DNA of 64,000 bases from Ichthyophis bannanicus (taxonomy: Eukaryota; Chordata; Amphibia; Gymnophiona; Ichthyophiidae), in NCBI GenBank assembly GCA_033557465.1, contig CM066043.1, positions 78,212,662 to 78,276,661 of the forward strand. The letters are read 5' to 3'. Each line of letters starts with the position of its first letter. Position 1 is the first letter of the stretch. The translations under genes and the position numbers were made by a program. The notes below the pieces were generated by a model. The model saw nothing but the letters and a program-made list of their open reading frames with translations. It did not search any database and was not told the origin of the DNA. Below, piece by piece: positions 22,091 through 33,082 of the stretch.

Positions 22091-22802
22091 ATAAGGGAGC
22101 TGATTTTGGGGGAGGACTAGAAGGGGATGGGGATGGGGAACGAGAATGGAGAGGGGAAAAGATATTTTGTGTGGAAGAAAAGTCTACGATGGGCTGGGTA
22201 TTGGGAGAGTAAGAGGGGATTGAGAATGGAAGGGTGAAATTTGAGTGGATGATAAAGGAATAAGGAAAGAAATGGGGGAAAGAGCAAAAGGGAAACGATC
22301 AGTATGTTAAAGCAGATATATAGAGAGAATGGAAAACATCTAAAAGAGAAGAAAGGACAAATGGATAGCTCGCAGAAGACACGAAGAAACCAGAAGAAAG
22401 TGACTGGAGCAATTGCAACTGAAAAATAAAATGCCCAAACAGAAGGTAGAAAAATACTTTTATTTTGAATTTATTAACTGGAATATGTCTGGTCTGGGAA
22501 GTATGTATTGCTAACATCTTTGCGTTTTTGTTTAGTGCAAGAGGAAATTACTTTATAGTTTTATTTCTCCAGTGTTGTACATGTCATGTTTGGCTTTTGG
22601 GGTTCCCACTTTAATTATTATCTGACCAAGGGAGTTAGCCTACACTTATCCTTGGTAATTTTTGTGAGTGGGGCTGGGGTGCAGCATGGGTGGGACTGGG
22701 GGTGGGGCAGGGGTGGAACTAGGGGCGGAGAATGGGTGGGGCATGGCGAGCCACAGGTGTCGGGTTTTTCTTGGTGAAAATGTTGGCAACCCTATGTGGT
22801 AG

Positions 22803-24480
22803 GGGGATGTAAACCATGTTGCATCCTGGGATTCATGACTTATTGTAACATGTGACATCATTTTAAAGATAAATGTGTTTAAATTTCACCAATGGCCTGA
22901 CACACGTACTTATAAAGTAATGACTGCCTAAAGTACACGTGTCAAGGCCCATCCATGCATGGAAATCATAGAAAACACATGACCTACGTACATGGATGGC
23001 ATGTAACTTTCCACAGCTCCTTATAGAAGGATCTCCTATATAGATGGTGCCATTAAAATTTTTCTCTGACCACTCCAGCATTATCCATAACATGCCAGGA
23101 TGAAGCTAGGATATACCGCCAAACTATATGAATTGTAGTGATATTCAGCCGCTATATATATGGTTCAATGGTTTAAATTAGATCAAAAAAATTAGTGCCC
23201 TAATTTAACTACTTTACAGATAGTGGCTGAATCTCACTGCTATCTATATAGTTGCTGGTGTCGAGCACCATGTGTGTATATTTACTGCGCTATTTATCTA
23301 GATAGCAGCACTGAATATGCTTTTTAAAAAACGCTCATCCTGCAGATGAATATTGAGCCACATATTTAGAATACAAATTCAAATAAAAATTAGATATAGA
23401 AAGTTATAATGATATAGAAAAAGAAAACCTCGCAAAAGAGAGTGGATAAACTAAAATGAAATCCTATAACTCATTCATATCTCAACTCAACAAGAAGCAG
23501 GATTGAATTCACAACCTTGAAAGGATGACCAGTGAAGGAAAAACTTACATATCATAAAAGAACAAAAAAGAAACAATGAGAGGTTTCACCGTACAGAGAA
23601 TCATTACTTAATTAGGCCCCATAGCAACATGGATTCAGATTCACACGAGCTTTGGCAAGATTAAAGCTATCTGCACTTCTCACAGATCAAACATTTTTAA
23701 AGTTGTAAAATTGATTCGTAAAGCATTCCATACATTTTCTTTGATTCACAGACATACGTTTATTCAAGATTACAGCTATTTGCACTTGACAGAGGTAAAA
23801 CATTTGAAACGTTAAACTGGTTGTACTAAGGCACTGCACACATTTTCATTGATTCTCTGCATCTGGATGCAATGATCCTTTCTCCCATTCGCAATTTGCC
23901 ACTTTGAAAATGCTCAACCAGCATTTCCACATGACCTAGGTAAAGTCAACAGGCCTGATATTGAGTTATGATGGCTATGCGCCTCTAAGGCCATCGACGC
24001 TGAACTTTAACCCCAGATATTTAATCCGGGGCCATATCTAGGCATTGGAATTGAATATCTGGGTCTGCTGCAATACTCTGCACGGTGCAGAAGCTAACCG
24101 GGCAGCAGCAGTATCATCACTGCCTAGTTAGCAATGGGTGCCACCTCCACTCCAGGCAGGAACGCCCACGACATGCCCCGCTTCTACACGGAGAGCATCA
24201 GGACATACAGCAGCAGAACCAGGGAATATTTAGCGGCACTAACTGGGTTAGTACCGCTGAATATTGCTCTATAGCGGCATTTTCGTGTGTCAGCATACAG
24301 CATGACATTATGCCTAGCATAGGTTTCATGACTTTTCCCAGACCTTGGCCTGCAGGCAGCTCTGACACCCTGGTGATGTCAGATAGGACGTCTCCAGACT
24401 TGATGGGCTTAGCATACCTGATGAGATTAGTCTGCAGGACAACAGCCCCTCCTTGCTAATCAGGTGATAACAGACCTCAA
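22803..24480. other. No gene; MITE-like pieces and a 109-bp tandem duplication
   Basis: Around 23120-23340 and 24060-24290 occur words such as ATTTAGCGGCACTAACTGG and GCTGAATATT that recur at 26.4-26.75 kb, suggesting a shared non-autonomous repeat. 23656-23873 is a diverged direct duplication: CAAGATTAAAGCTAT at 23656 and CAAGATTACAGCTAT at 23765, period 109. No coding region is supported. Confidence 0.45.
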
Positions 24481-24502
24481 ACAGACCAAAGTATGACAAA
24501 GG

Positions 24503-24881
24503 GAGGTGCTGGAAAAGGAGAACTTCACTATAAATACAGAAAAGGACAAAAATACTCTCTCGCTTCCTATTCATCGAACACTTCTTACTATGAGACTCTG
24601 ACACACACTTCTCTTTACCCCACCCCCCTTTTTTTTATATAGAAATAGGCCTCTTACATGGGTACAGAACAGAGGTATATAGTGGTTACTGAGCTGTTTC
24701 CGTGTATATCAATGACTCGATGTGTGTGCCTGGATGTGGGAGAGAGAGAGAAAAAAGGGGGGGGGGTAAAGAGAAGTGTGTGTCAGAGTCTCATAGTAAG
24801 AAGTGTCCGATGAATAGGAAGAGAGAGAATATTTTTGTCCTTTTCTGTATTTATAGTGAAGTTCTCCTTTTCCAGCACCTC
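24503..24881. repeat. Fold-back inverted repeat, about 119-bp arms
   Basis: The left arm (24503-24621, starting GAGGTGCTGGAAAAGGAGAA) and the right arm (about 24764-24881, ending TTCTCCTTTTCCAGCACCTC) are almost perfectly reverse complementary, separated by about 140 bases. The same open stretch therefore appears on both strands. It abuts the RTE fragment that begins at about 24905. Confidence 0.9.
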
Positions 24882-24904
24882 TAAGAGCTTTTAAATATTG
24901 ACCT

Positions 24905-25430
24905 GTCATGGCTATGAAGGAACTAGACAAGATTCTCAAGAGCAGAGATGTCTCTCTTCATTCAAAGATTCGACTCGTTCAAGCCATGATGTTTTCAATA
25001 ATGTCATATGGATGCGAAAGTTGGACAGTGAAAAAGATAGACAGGAAGAAAATTGATGCCTTTGAATTATGGTGCTGGCGACGAATACTGTGTAAACCAT
25101 GGACTACCCGAAGAACAAAGTAGTCAGTACTAAAGGAGATCAAACCTAAGCTTTCTTTAGAAGCTCAGATGACAAGATTTCGACTTTCATACTTTGGACA
25201 CATCATGTGAAGAGAGAGATCATTAGAGAAAGACATCATGCTTGGCAAGGTAGAAGGTCAACACAAAAGAGGAAGGCCAGCAATGAGATGGATCGATATA
25301 ATAACAGCAGCAATGGGTGCCAGTCTGTCAACAATGAGCCGCCTGACTGAAGACTGAACACAGTTTAGGACAACTATCAAGAGGGTTGCTTTGAGTCGAC
25401 ACCGACTCGACGGCACTTAACAACAACAGC
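24905..25430 (+). mobile_element. RTE-type LINE, 3' third
   Basis: Frame-corrected reading gives MAMKELDKILKSRDVSL, IMSYGCESWTVKK, FELWCWRRIL and RFRLSYFGHIMRE, then GRPAMRWIDIITAAMG and ALSRHRLDGT. This is the C-terminal region of RTE/BovB-like ORF2. The element ends in the family tail GGCACTTAACAACAACA. In-frame stops at 25120-25122 and near 25208 inactivate it. It is truncated 5' of the RT core. Confidence 0.85.
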
Positions 25431-27607
25431 TTCCAGAATGGGACAATAACTTGAGTAGAGTACTACAATGTTGAACTGAAGGTTTTAGAGATCCTCCGCA
25501 GACTTTAAATGTTTCTTGCCACTGATGAATGCCTTTTCCAGGTAGATTCTGTTGAAAATCAGTTTCACTCAGTCCATAGGGTCAGAAAGGGATAGGCCAC
25601 AGGGGCCCTGGCCCCACCAAAAATCATGGCATGGCAGGCAGCAGGCTGCCTGCAGGGATCCCATCCCCTGCAAGCAGAAGAGAAGCCGCGATTGCAGCAA
25701 AGACCCTTCCTGTCTGCCTGGAGATCAGATCCCCACGGACAGAATAGGAAGGGTCACTGCCCATGCAATGGAGTTAGGGTTGAGCTTGGGCCCCCAAAAG
25801 AAAAAGGCCTTCCACCACCTCTGGCTCAGCCAGTTAAATTTAGATGCTCAAGCACTTATAAAAATTTACCCTATAATAAATGAAGGCACATAGGGAGAAA
25901 TTTGCAGACTTTTCAATATGCAGACTTTGCCAGATTTTCAACATATGCACATAAACTCATTTTGAAAAATTTCCTAGGAAAACCACCTCCACAAATTTAT
26001 ACTTACTAACTTGTGCATATAATTTTCATAAGAAATTTTATATGGACTAAATGTAAACCCCTCCCCACACTCAATCCCAGGAATACCTCCTCTCAGTATG
26101 GATAAACATACATGCCTAGAGGTTCTGTGCATATAAATTTATGCACACATAGAGCAAACAGAAGGCCAGATCTGCCACGAGGCAACAAGGCATATGCCTA
26201 GGGTGGCAGAATTGGGAGGGAGTTGGCGGTGCTGCTCCAGGGTGACAGGAGATCAGCACCCCCGTGCAAATTTGTAATTGCTGCAGATATACACATGCAA
26301 GTAGCGGCTTTTCAAAAAAAGCTACTTAGGACATATTTCAGCATTTACACATGCAAACACACTCGGGACAATATTCATTCTATGGCAGTCTGCAGTAACT
26401 TGAAACACTAATTGCCACAAGCAAAATACACCAGATATCCAGCGGCAGTATTCAGATAGCCGATGCTTTTTGTTGCCAGCTCCCACGGCTATCAGGAAAG
26501 CAGGAATATTCAGTTGCTATCAAGATAGCTAATTCATATAGGCTTAGAACAGCTTTTCAATTGTCCTAAGTTATGTGGATACTTATCTGTATAACAGCAC
26601 TGAATATTATCCAGAAAAGTGCATGCTCCTCTCCAGCTCCACTCCGGCAATATCTGTATAGTGCAGCGCTGGGCAGAGGACATATTCAGCGGCACTATCT
26701 GGGATCATCAGGACTTACTTGGTTATCAGGTCCAAGTTTCCGGGGCCTGGTTGGAAACAGCACGTACAACTAAGTTTCAAACATATCCGGACCACATTTA
26801 GTAGACATGCCATTAACGCATATACCTGCGTTCCACACTGTGTGGGAGTAATTTTATAGACTTTTTTTTTCCGTGCCTATAAGATCTTTTATAAAATTTT
26901 CCTCGCAGGTTACGCATGTAAAAATACATACATTACAAGAAAAGCTTGGACTTTTATGCAACCCCCATGTAGGCGCATTCCGGGGAAGAGTTTGAGTGGA
27001 ATGCAGGCAATCATGATTTATGTGCATACTTTACACTTAATATTTGGACTCGCGCTCAAGCAAACATAAATGCCCGTGGCTTCAATCTAGCTATGATTTC
27101 TGCTGGTTTACTGCTAATATTTTATAAAAACACAGAGACACTTATGTATCTTTACAAAACAGGCCGAAAATAGGTGTCTTCTCAATCTCCAAACCGAGGA
27201 GATCTATTATAAAATTACCCTCCACAAGCATACTCATGGGTTTGTATTTGCATTGTCAAAGACAATAAACAATACCCTGTAATCGGGAACATGTCAAGCA
27301 GAGTTTACCGCAAAGGAAACAGAATTCTGAGGAGAAAGAAGATAGATCTTATATTCAGACAGATCCCTGTTCTTGCTTTCAGAGCACAGTTTATAAAGCG
27401 TTTTCACAAATACAACCACTTCCTCCTTTTGCATAGTGTTCTCAAAACCAAAGCAGAGTACTTATATTTATTGGCTATGAGATATAGTAGTAAAACTAAA
27501 AGGTCAGAAGTTCATAATCCTATATTCTCCAGAGTGCACCCTCCCCCATCCTTTCTCATGGTTCCTTACTAGACCTGAGCTTTATTGATATCAGTAAGTT
27601 CTCACTT
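25431..27607. other. No gene; fragments of non-autonomous repeats
   Basis: 26160-26260 contains GCCACGAGGCAACAAGGC next to ATATGCCTAGGGTGGCAG, a hAT-like fragment related to 19.6-19.95 kb. 26400-26760 carries ATTCAGCGGCACTATCTGG-type words shared with 24.2 kb. The rest is AT-rich with no coding motifs. Two overlapping 60-110-codon frames at 25.55-25.89 kb have no family features. Confidence 0.4.
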
Positions 27608-27959
27608 CATATAGTAACATAGTAAATGACGGCAGATAAAGACCAGCATGGTCCATCCAGTCTGCCCAGCAATAATGCAAGAGTAGGTGCACCTGTCGCT
27701 CTGTGCAGGCCACCCCTCCCCATGTCTCTGTCTAGGGGTGGACCCAGCACTCCATGTAGGACACCCCTATTTGTTGAGAAGTTACATGGTTCAGTTTATT
27801 TTGTTTTTATCCTGTTTCTGTAAAGGGATCCACTGTGCTTGTCCCATGCTGTTTTGAATTCCATCACCATGTTTGCCCCCACCACTTCCATCGGGAGAGC
27901 ATTCCAAGCATCCACCACCCTTTCAGTGAAAAAATATTTCCTGACATTGCCTTTCAATT

Positions 27960-29121
27960 TACCCCCCTTGCAGCTTCATGTTATGCCCTCTAGTTTTGCA
28001 GCTTCCCCGTCTTTGGAAGAAGTTTGTTTGTTCATCGTTCCTCTTTAAGTATTTAAAGGTCTGAATCATATCTCCCCTATTCCTCCTCTCCTCCAAAATG
28101 TACATATTTAGGTCTTCAAGTCTCTTCTCATAAGGTTTCTTACGTAGGCTCCAAATCATTTTGGTCGCCTTCCTCTGAACAGTTTCCAGTCTTTCTACAT
28201 CTTTTGCAAGATATGGTCTCCAAAACTGAACACAGTATTCCAAGTGACCAGCGACCTGTACAGTGGCATAAGTACCTCCTCCTTTCTGCTGGTAATCCTT
28301 CTTTGTATGCAGCCCAACATCCTCCTGGCTTTTGCCACTGCCTTGTCGCACTGTTTTGCCACCTTGAGATCATCAGAGATAATCACACCAAGGTCTTTCT
28401 CCTGAACCATGCACAGCAACCTCTCACCCCCTATCGTGTACATTTCACTTGGATTTCTGCTACCTAAGTGCATGGCACTTCACTTTTTCGCATTAAATCA
28501 TAATTGCCAAGCATTAGACCATTCTTCCAGCTTTTGTAGATCTTTCCTCATGTTATGCACTCCCTCGGGGGAGTCCACTCTGCTGCAAATTTTTGTGTCA
28601 TCTGCAAAAATACAGACTTTTCCATTCAGTCCTTCAGCAATATCACTTACAAATATATTGAACAGTGCCGGGCCCAGGACCGAACCCTGGGGCACCCCGC
28701 TAATCACCTTCCTTTCATCCGAGTGAGCTCCATGTACCATCACCTTCTGTCGTCTGTCAGTCAACCAATTTCTAATCCAGTTTACCATCTTGGGACCCAT
28801 CCCCAAGCTACTGAGTTTATTGACAAGCCTCCTATGAGGAACAGTATCAAAGGCTTTGCTGAAATCCAGGTAGATGACATCCATCGCATGCCCCTGATCT
28901 AGTTCCTTGGTCACCCAGTCAAAGAACTCAATCAGATTTGTTTGGCAAGACCGTCCTTCAGTAAAACCATGTTGCCTCGGATCTTGCAACCTATTGGTCT
29001 TGAGAAAGTTCACTATTCGCTCTTTCAGGAGCATCTCCATTACTTTTCCCGCCACCGAGGTAAGGCTCACAGGTCTGTAGTTTGACACGTCTTCCCTGTC
29101 ACCACTTTTGTGTATAGGTAC
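27960..29121 (-). pseudogene. CR1 reverse transcriptase, catalytic to C-terminal part
   Basis: Motifs in order are SNYRPVSLTSVAGKVMEMLL, HGFTEGRSCQTNLIEFFD, VIYLDFSKAFDTVPHRRL (first catalytic Asp), KVISGVPQGSVLGPALFNI, VCIFADDTKICS (FADD) and the C-terminal VQRKATKMIWSLRKKPYEKR. VIYLDFSKAFDTVPH is diagnostic of CR1. Frames change near 28500 and 28350, so it is disrupted, but the RT core from 29121 to 28498 is open. Confidence 0.9.
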
Positions 29122-30243
29122 TGTGATGGGGAAAAGATATCCTGTGATAGGAAAGCAGTGGAACCTAGGACTAATAGGGCTGTTTCTAGCAGGAAGGAAG
29201 ATATCAGGACACCCAGTTGCCAAGAGCAACACAAACATTCCCAGCCACGAGGGAGAGAACCCTGCACAACTGATAGGCATTCCCCAGCTCTTAGCTCTGA
29301 TAGCCTTCACCTGGGAGGGGGAGGAGCTGGAGTAGAGCCCCAGCAAACGTATAAGGGACGTTCATTAGAGAATGGAGGGAGAAGTGGAAGCAGCAACGAG
29401 GGAGGTGGAAGCAGCAACAGTTCTAGCTGGAGAAGGAGATCTAACGTGGGCTTTGGCAGCGTTGATAACTTCAGAGAAAGCAGTTTTAAGGATACAGTGA
29501 GACCAGCAGTTGAAAGCAGGAGAGACGTGTTGGATCAAGACCAGCTGAATAATGAGTGCAAGCTGAGGTCTGAACCTGGGAAACAACGTCTGCTTTGGGC
29601 TGGTAGGAAAACTGATATAACTGACTTTGATTCTAATTGTGAGAGAGGCTGGCAGAGAACAGCTGATAGTGGTAATTGGAGGAGAAAGGAAAAGAAAGCT
29701 TTTAACCAAACCTCCAAACGTATACCTTATGCTGAAGATAGTTATAAGGGGAAATTACCAGTCAGGACAGCTGGAGAGCCAGTACAAGCCTCAAGAAAGA
29801 AAGGATACACAGTGTCAGACATCTGCATGTGGGAAGAGGGTGACAAACAGCTAAAATCTAGAGAAAAGCCTCTGAGATTTAAACCCTTATGGGAAGAAGC
29901 AGTACCTAGCTTTTCTCCTGACTCAAACCCAAGAGATAGGCTGTTTTACAAGGGTAAAGCTGTGCCCAAGTCTTTTCCTCGTAGAGGTTATAAAGGACAT
30001 AAAGCCCACTGGAATTATATACCAGGATATGCTGACAGTGACCCTTATCTGCTGGAGGATATAATAGGAAAATCCAGAGAGCTGGCAGAGGAGAATAATC
30101 TGCCAACATCATATAAGCAGCAATGTATTATAGATGATAGTCAGGTTGAAGCAATGATCATTGATCCTCCTGAACCGGACGTGTCTGACTATCAAATGGA
30201 TTGTACATTGGCTGTGTTTAATGACGAAATTTCATTGTGCTGA
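29122..30243 (+). CDS. Unit B protein: longest intact family frame
   Basis: One uninterrupted frame runs from the 5' end of the unit (in fact from upstream CR1) to TGA at 30241-30243, about 373 codons. The product is rich in Ser, Arg, Lys, Glu and Gly, with no recognised domain. It ends in the family tail VEAMIIDPPEPDVSDYQMDC, then TLAV. No Met occurs in the first two thirds of this frame within the unit. The start codon is therefore lost, the frame is entered by splicing, or translation starts outside. An ATG at about 29374 opens a different short frame. Function unknown. Confidence 0.5.
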   Translation, partial: CDGEKISCDRKAVEPRTNRAVSSRKEDIRTPSCQEQHKHSQPRGREPCTTDRHSPALSSDSLHLGGGGAGVEPQQTYKGRSLENGGRSGSSNEGGGSSNSSSWRRRSNVGFGSVDNFRESSFKDTVRPAVESRRDVLDQDQLNNECKLRSEPGKQRLLWAGRKTDITDFDSNCERGWQRTADSGNWRRKEKKAFNQTSKRIPYAEDSYKGKLPVRTAGEPVQASRKKGYTVSDICMWEEGDKQLKSREKPLRFKPLWEEAVPSFSPDSNPRDRLFYKGKAVPKSFPRRGYKGHKAHWNYIPGYADSDPYLLEDIIGKSRELAEENNLPTSYKQQCIIDDSQVEAMIIDPPEPDVSDYQMDCTLAVFNDEISLC

Positions 30244-30505
30244 AGAGATACAGTGTTAGAAGTGAGTTAACTGCCTGTTATAAAGCACAAGACTTTATTT
30301 TTGTCTTTATCCTTTTTGGCCAGAACATGGCTTATGTTCTTTTGTGATTTGTGTTACAATCCAAACCCCGGGAGGGGAAATAAAACCCTGATTTAAGCTT
30401 TACCACTCGAGCTTCAACTACCTTATTGAAAAGGAATCCTTTCAGTAAAAGGTCCCCCTGTAGTCCAACCAGCCTGCCACGCTGCTGGTGGACCAGGGTG
30501 TGACA
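29122..30505 (+). mobile_element. LTR-like coding unit, copy B
   Basis: The unit starts TGTGATGGGG and ends CCAGGGTGTGACA, flanked by GTAC (29118-29121, 30506-30509). Excision restores the CR1 frame between block RMADV and PIHKSGD. TATAAGG sits at about +229, and AATAAA at about +1258 within GGAGGGGAAATAAAACCC, followed by about 120 bases of U5-like sequence. It is 1384 bp. It is a solo unit with no internal region. Confidence 0.9.
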
Positions 30506-30662
30506 GTACGACATCAGCCATTCTCCAGTCCTGAGGAACCTGTCCTGTTTCCAGGGATCTGTTGAAAACATCCTTTAAAGGCCCTGCAAGAACCTCTCTG
30601 AGCTCTTTCAGTATCCTGGGATGTATCCCATCCGGTCCCATGGCTTTGTCCACTTTCAGTTT
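30506..30662 (-). pseudogene. CR1 RT segment between the two inserts
   Basis: The minus strand reads KVDKAMGPDGIHPRILKEL and GQVPQDWRMADV, the conserved CR1 region before YRPVSL. The left edge continues into 29121 after removing unit B; the right edge continues into 32332 after removing the L2. Confidence 0.9.
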
Positions 30663-32326
30663 ATTTTTTTTATTTATTTATTTATTTATCTATTTCTTCT
30701 ATACCGCCCCTTCCAGAGATCAGGGGCGGTTTACATGGAACAAGTGAACAAATTTGTATACTAATGTATACATTACATGGAACAGAGATTTTTTTAACTT
30801 TATACAGATAATAGTTATTATATTACACGGAACAGAGATTTATAACATTGTAACTTTATACAAATAACTGTGCATTAATTGTCGAAACTATTTACATTTT
30901 ATATACATTAATAAGTTTCTGTATCGTAGTGTTGATCAGAATTTTTCTACCTTTTTACAGGTAGTCAGAGTTTTCTACCTTTCATATGTGTGTGTGTGGA
31001 GGAATTTATTTCCTTTTTTTTTCATCTCTTGAGAGTATTTTGGGGTGTATGTGGTGGGAGTATGTGGTGGGAGTATGTGTGTGGGTAGTTGAGTGTGATT
31101 TTAGGGCTTTGTGTTTGAGTGTTTGGGGATGGTGTGTGGTTGGACTTGGGGGTATGGGATTTCATAGTGTTCGGAGAAAAGGTATGTCTTGAGTTCCTTT
31201 CTAAATTGGGTGAGGTCTTTTATGATCCGAAGGTTTATTGGGAGATTATTCCAGAGCATGGGGGCAGTGAATGAGAAGGCTCTGGTGCTGGTGGATTTTT
31301 TAGTTTTTTTGAATGAATTTGGTATTTCAAGTGAGTGTGTTGCGTTTAGTCTGCGAGTTCTTGATTCTGATGAGGCATGTAATAGCATGGATAGATATGA
31401 GGGGGCGATGTTGTTCAGGAGCTTGAATGTGATTAGGAGGATTTTATATCTGATTCTGCTGTTTATAGGGAGCCAATGCAGTTCCAGCATTATTGGGGTT
31501 ACATGGTCTACTAGGCGGGCTTTAGTGACTACTTTGGCACAGATGTTCTGGGCTCTTTGAAGTAGGTATGTACTTTTTTGTGGTAGGCCAATTAAGAGAC
31601 TATTACAATAGTCAAAGTGTGGGGTGATGAGTGTGTTAACAACTGATCTAAAGTCATGGGTGTCAAGAAGGGGTCTTAGGTGTTGTATGGTTTTGAGTTT
31701 GTAGAATATGGTTTTTACCGTCTGTTTTATATGTGGTAGCATGGAGAGTGTATGGTCTATTATTACCCCTAGGTATTTTACCTCTTTTTTGACAGGTATA
31801 GTTGTATTTATGATTGAGATTGATGTTGGATAGGTGTCCTCAGTCACGGGTGATCTTGTTACGAACATTGCCTCAGTTTTTTTGAGGTTGATGCTAAGGT
31901 AGTTAGATTCCATCCAGGAGGTGGTCTCCACCATGCATTTTGATAGGGCATCGTAGGTAGGATTTTTGGTGGATATGGGGAGAGCAAGCATGATGTCATC
32001 AGCATAGATAAAGTGACTAATTTTGTGTTTTCTGAATATTTTTGTAATGGGTTGGAGGTACAGGTTGAAAAGGAGGGCAGAAAGGGCGGATCCCTGGGGT
32101 ATTCCTTGTCCTTGGGGGAAGGTTTCTGACACTTCCTGGTCTATTTGAACACGTATTAGTCTGTTTGTGATGTAAGACTTAAACCAATTGAGTACTGTCC
32201 CACCTATTCCTAGATTTTCTAGTCTATTGATCAAAGTAAGGTGGTTGATGTTGTCAAAGGCAGCAGAAATGTCTATGAAGAGGAGTAGGAAGCCTTGACT
32301 GCTATCATCTGTGCCTTTGATGAGGA
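30663..32326 (-). mobile_element. L2-like LINE, 5'-truncated, inserted in CR1
   Basis: The plus-strand left edge is the element's 3' tail (TTATTTATTTATTTATTTAT then CTATACCGCCCCTTCC). The right edge is the 5' truncation. AGTTT is duplicated at 30658-30662 and 32327-32331. The interrupted CR1 reads LEQLAKL|KVDKAMG across the gap. The coding part is unusually well preserved compared with other L2 copies here, so it is probably one of the younger LINE insertions. Confidence 0.9.
31101..32326 (-). pseudogene. L2-like RT half with long open frame
   Basis: An open frame of more than 400 codons (31101-32354 including a few flanking CR1 codons) carries FLLLFIDISAAFDNINH (first catalytic Asp), GIPQGSALSALLFNLYLQP, FIYADDIMLALP (YADD intact), NLKKTEAMFVTR, VKYLGVIIDHTL, DYCNSLLIGLP and HWLPINSRIRYKILLI. 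All catalytic RT residues are visible, but the endonuclease and N-terminal RT blocks are missing through 5' truncation. The stop is followed by 3'UTR to 30663. Confidence 0.88.
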
Positions 32327-32331
32327 AGTTT

Positions 32332-32590
32332 AGCAAGTTGTTCCAACACCTCATCTTCTGTGAATGGTGTGGTATCTACTTCATTCCCATTTTTATATTT
32401 GGGTGTCACAGCTGGTCCATCTCCAGGATTTTCTTTAGTAAAAACAGAGTAGAAGTATTTGTTTAGCAATTTCGCTTTTTCTATGTCACTTTCCACGAGT
32501 CCTTTCCCAGCACGTCTGAGTCCTGCAATTCCAACTCTGATCTTCTTCCTTTCCCGAATATACCTGATATGACATAAACAGTAGGAAGAT
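32332..32590 (-). pseudogene. CR1 ORF2 linker segment
   Basis: The minus strand encodes EKAKLLNKYFYSVFTKENPG and FTEDEVLEQLAKL, typical of the CR1 region between endonuclease and RT. Sequence beyond about 32590 no longer matches CR1, marking the 5' truncation or a break. Confidence 0.82.
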
Positions 32591-33082
32591 TTTCACTTGT
32601 GCAAAGATCTATTTCTGACCCTTTTATTTTGACATGGCTAATGCTGCAGAGGAATAGATCCCGCCTCCCAAAGAAGCAAATATTCAATACCTGGTATTTG
32701 ATGTTCAGCTGAGTTTATATAAGCCTAAAAATATGCACATACACTGCTAGTTAGACACACTATTAAAAATTAATCTTTTTCCTGTATATTTTGAATCAGA
32801 CATGTTGAAATAGGATTGTACTAGAATTTTCACTTTTTTGTGAGATTTATATTCCTTACAAGAAAAAATAAAACTTGGATTGATCATTTTAATTAGTACA
32901 GGCAGTACTTTGCCCTTACAAATGAATGAGGACTTATTTCATGGTCATTAATGACTGATAGTTTTACTTTTGATTTTTAGACAGTAATTTGGCTTATGTA
33001 ACAATTACACAATACTTTTTACCTATTTGCAGTTTCAGGTCAAAACTGTGCTTATGATTTGAGCCATGGTTTCTTTAATTTT
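32591..33082. other. Unassigned AT-rich stretch
   Basis: No gene, terminal repeat or known tail is seen in these 490 bases. The sequence is AT-rich with only short frames. Confidence 0.4.

Larger units (their letters stand above)
20655..22794. mobile_element. 2.14-kb hAT-like non-autonomous element
   Basis: Terminal inverted repeats TAGGGTTGCCAACC ... TGTTGGCAACCCTA are flanked by a perfect 8-bp duplication TGTGGTAG (20647-20654, 22795-22802). There is no transposase. The interior holds a long GC-rich palindrome (20826-21090), a G-rich minisatellite (about 21180-22090) and an AT-rich right third. The 8-bp duplication points to hAT; the superfamily is inferred from that alone. Confidence 0.85.
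27608..32590 (-). mobile_element. CR1 LINE split by two later insertions
   Basis: Reading on the minus strand, CR1 ORF2 begins in the linker upstream of RT at about 32590. It is cut at 32326/30663 by an L2, and at 30505/29122 by LTR-like unit B. It runs through the RT to the 3'UTR ending near 27608 with GTAAATGACGGCAGATAAAG. At both junctions the CR1 codons join precisely when the insert is ignored. The endonuclease is not visible upstream, so the copy is 5' truncated. Confidence 0.9.

Noticed and set aside
28555..28902. Plus-strand frame of 115 codons
   Set aside because: Antisense shadow of the CR1 reverse transcriptase.
29110..30243. Host gene exon for the 377-codon frame
   Set aside because: The frame lies in a repeat unit with target duplications inserted in a CR1, and six relatives occur in the same window; it is element-encoded.
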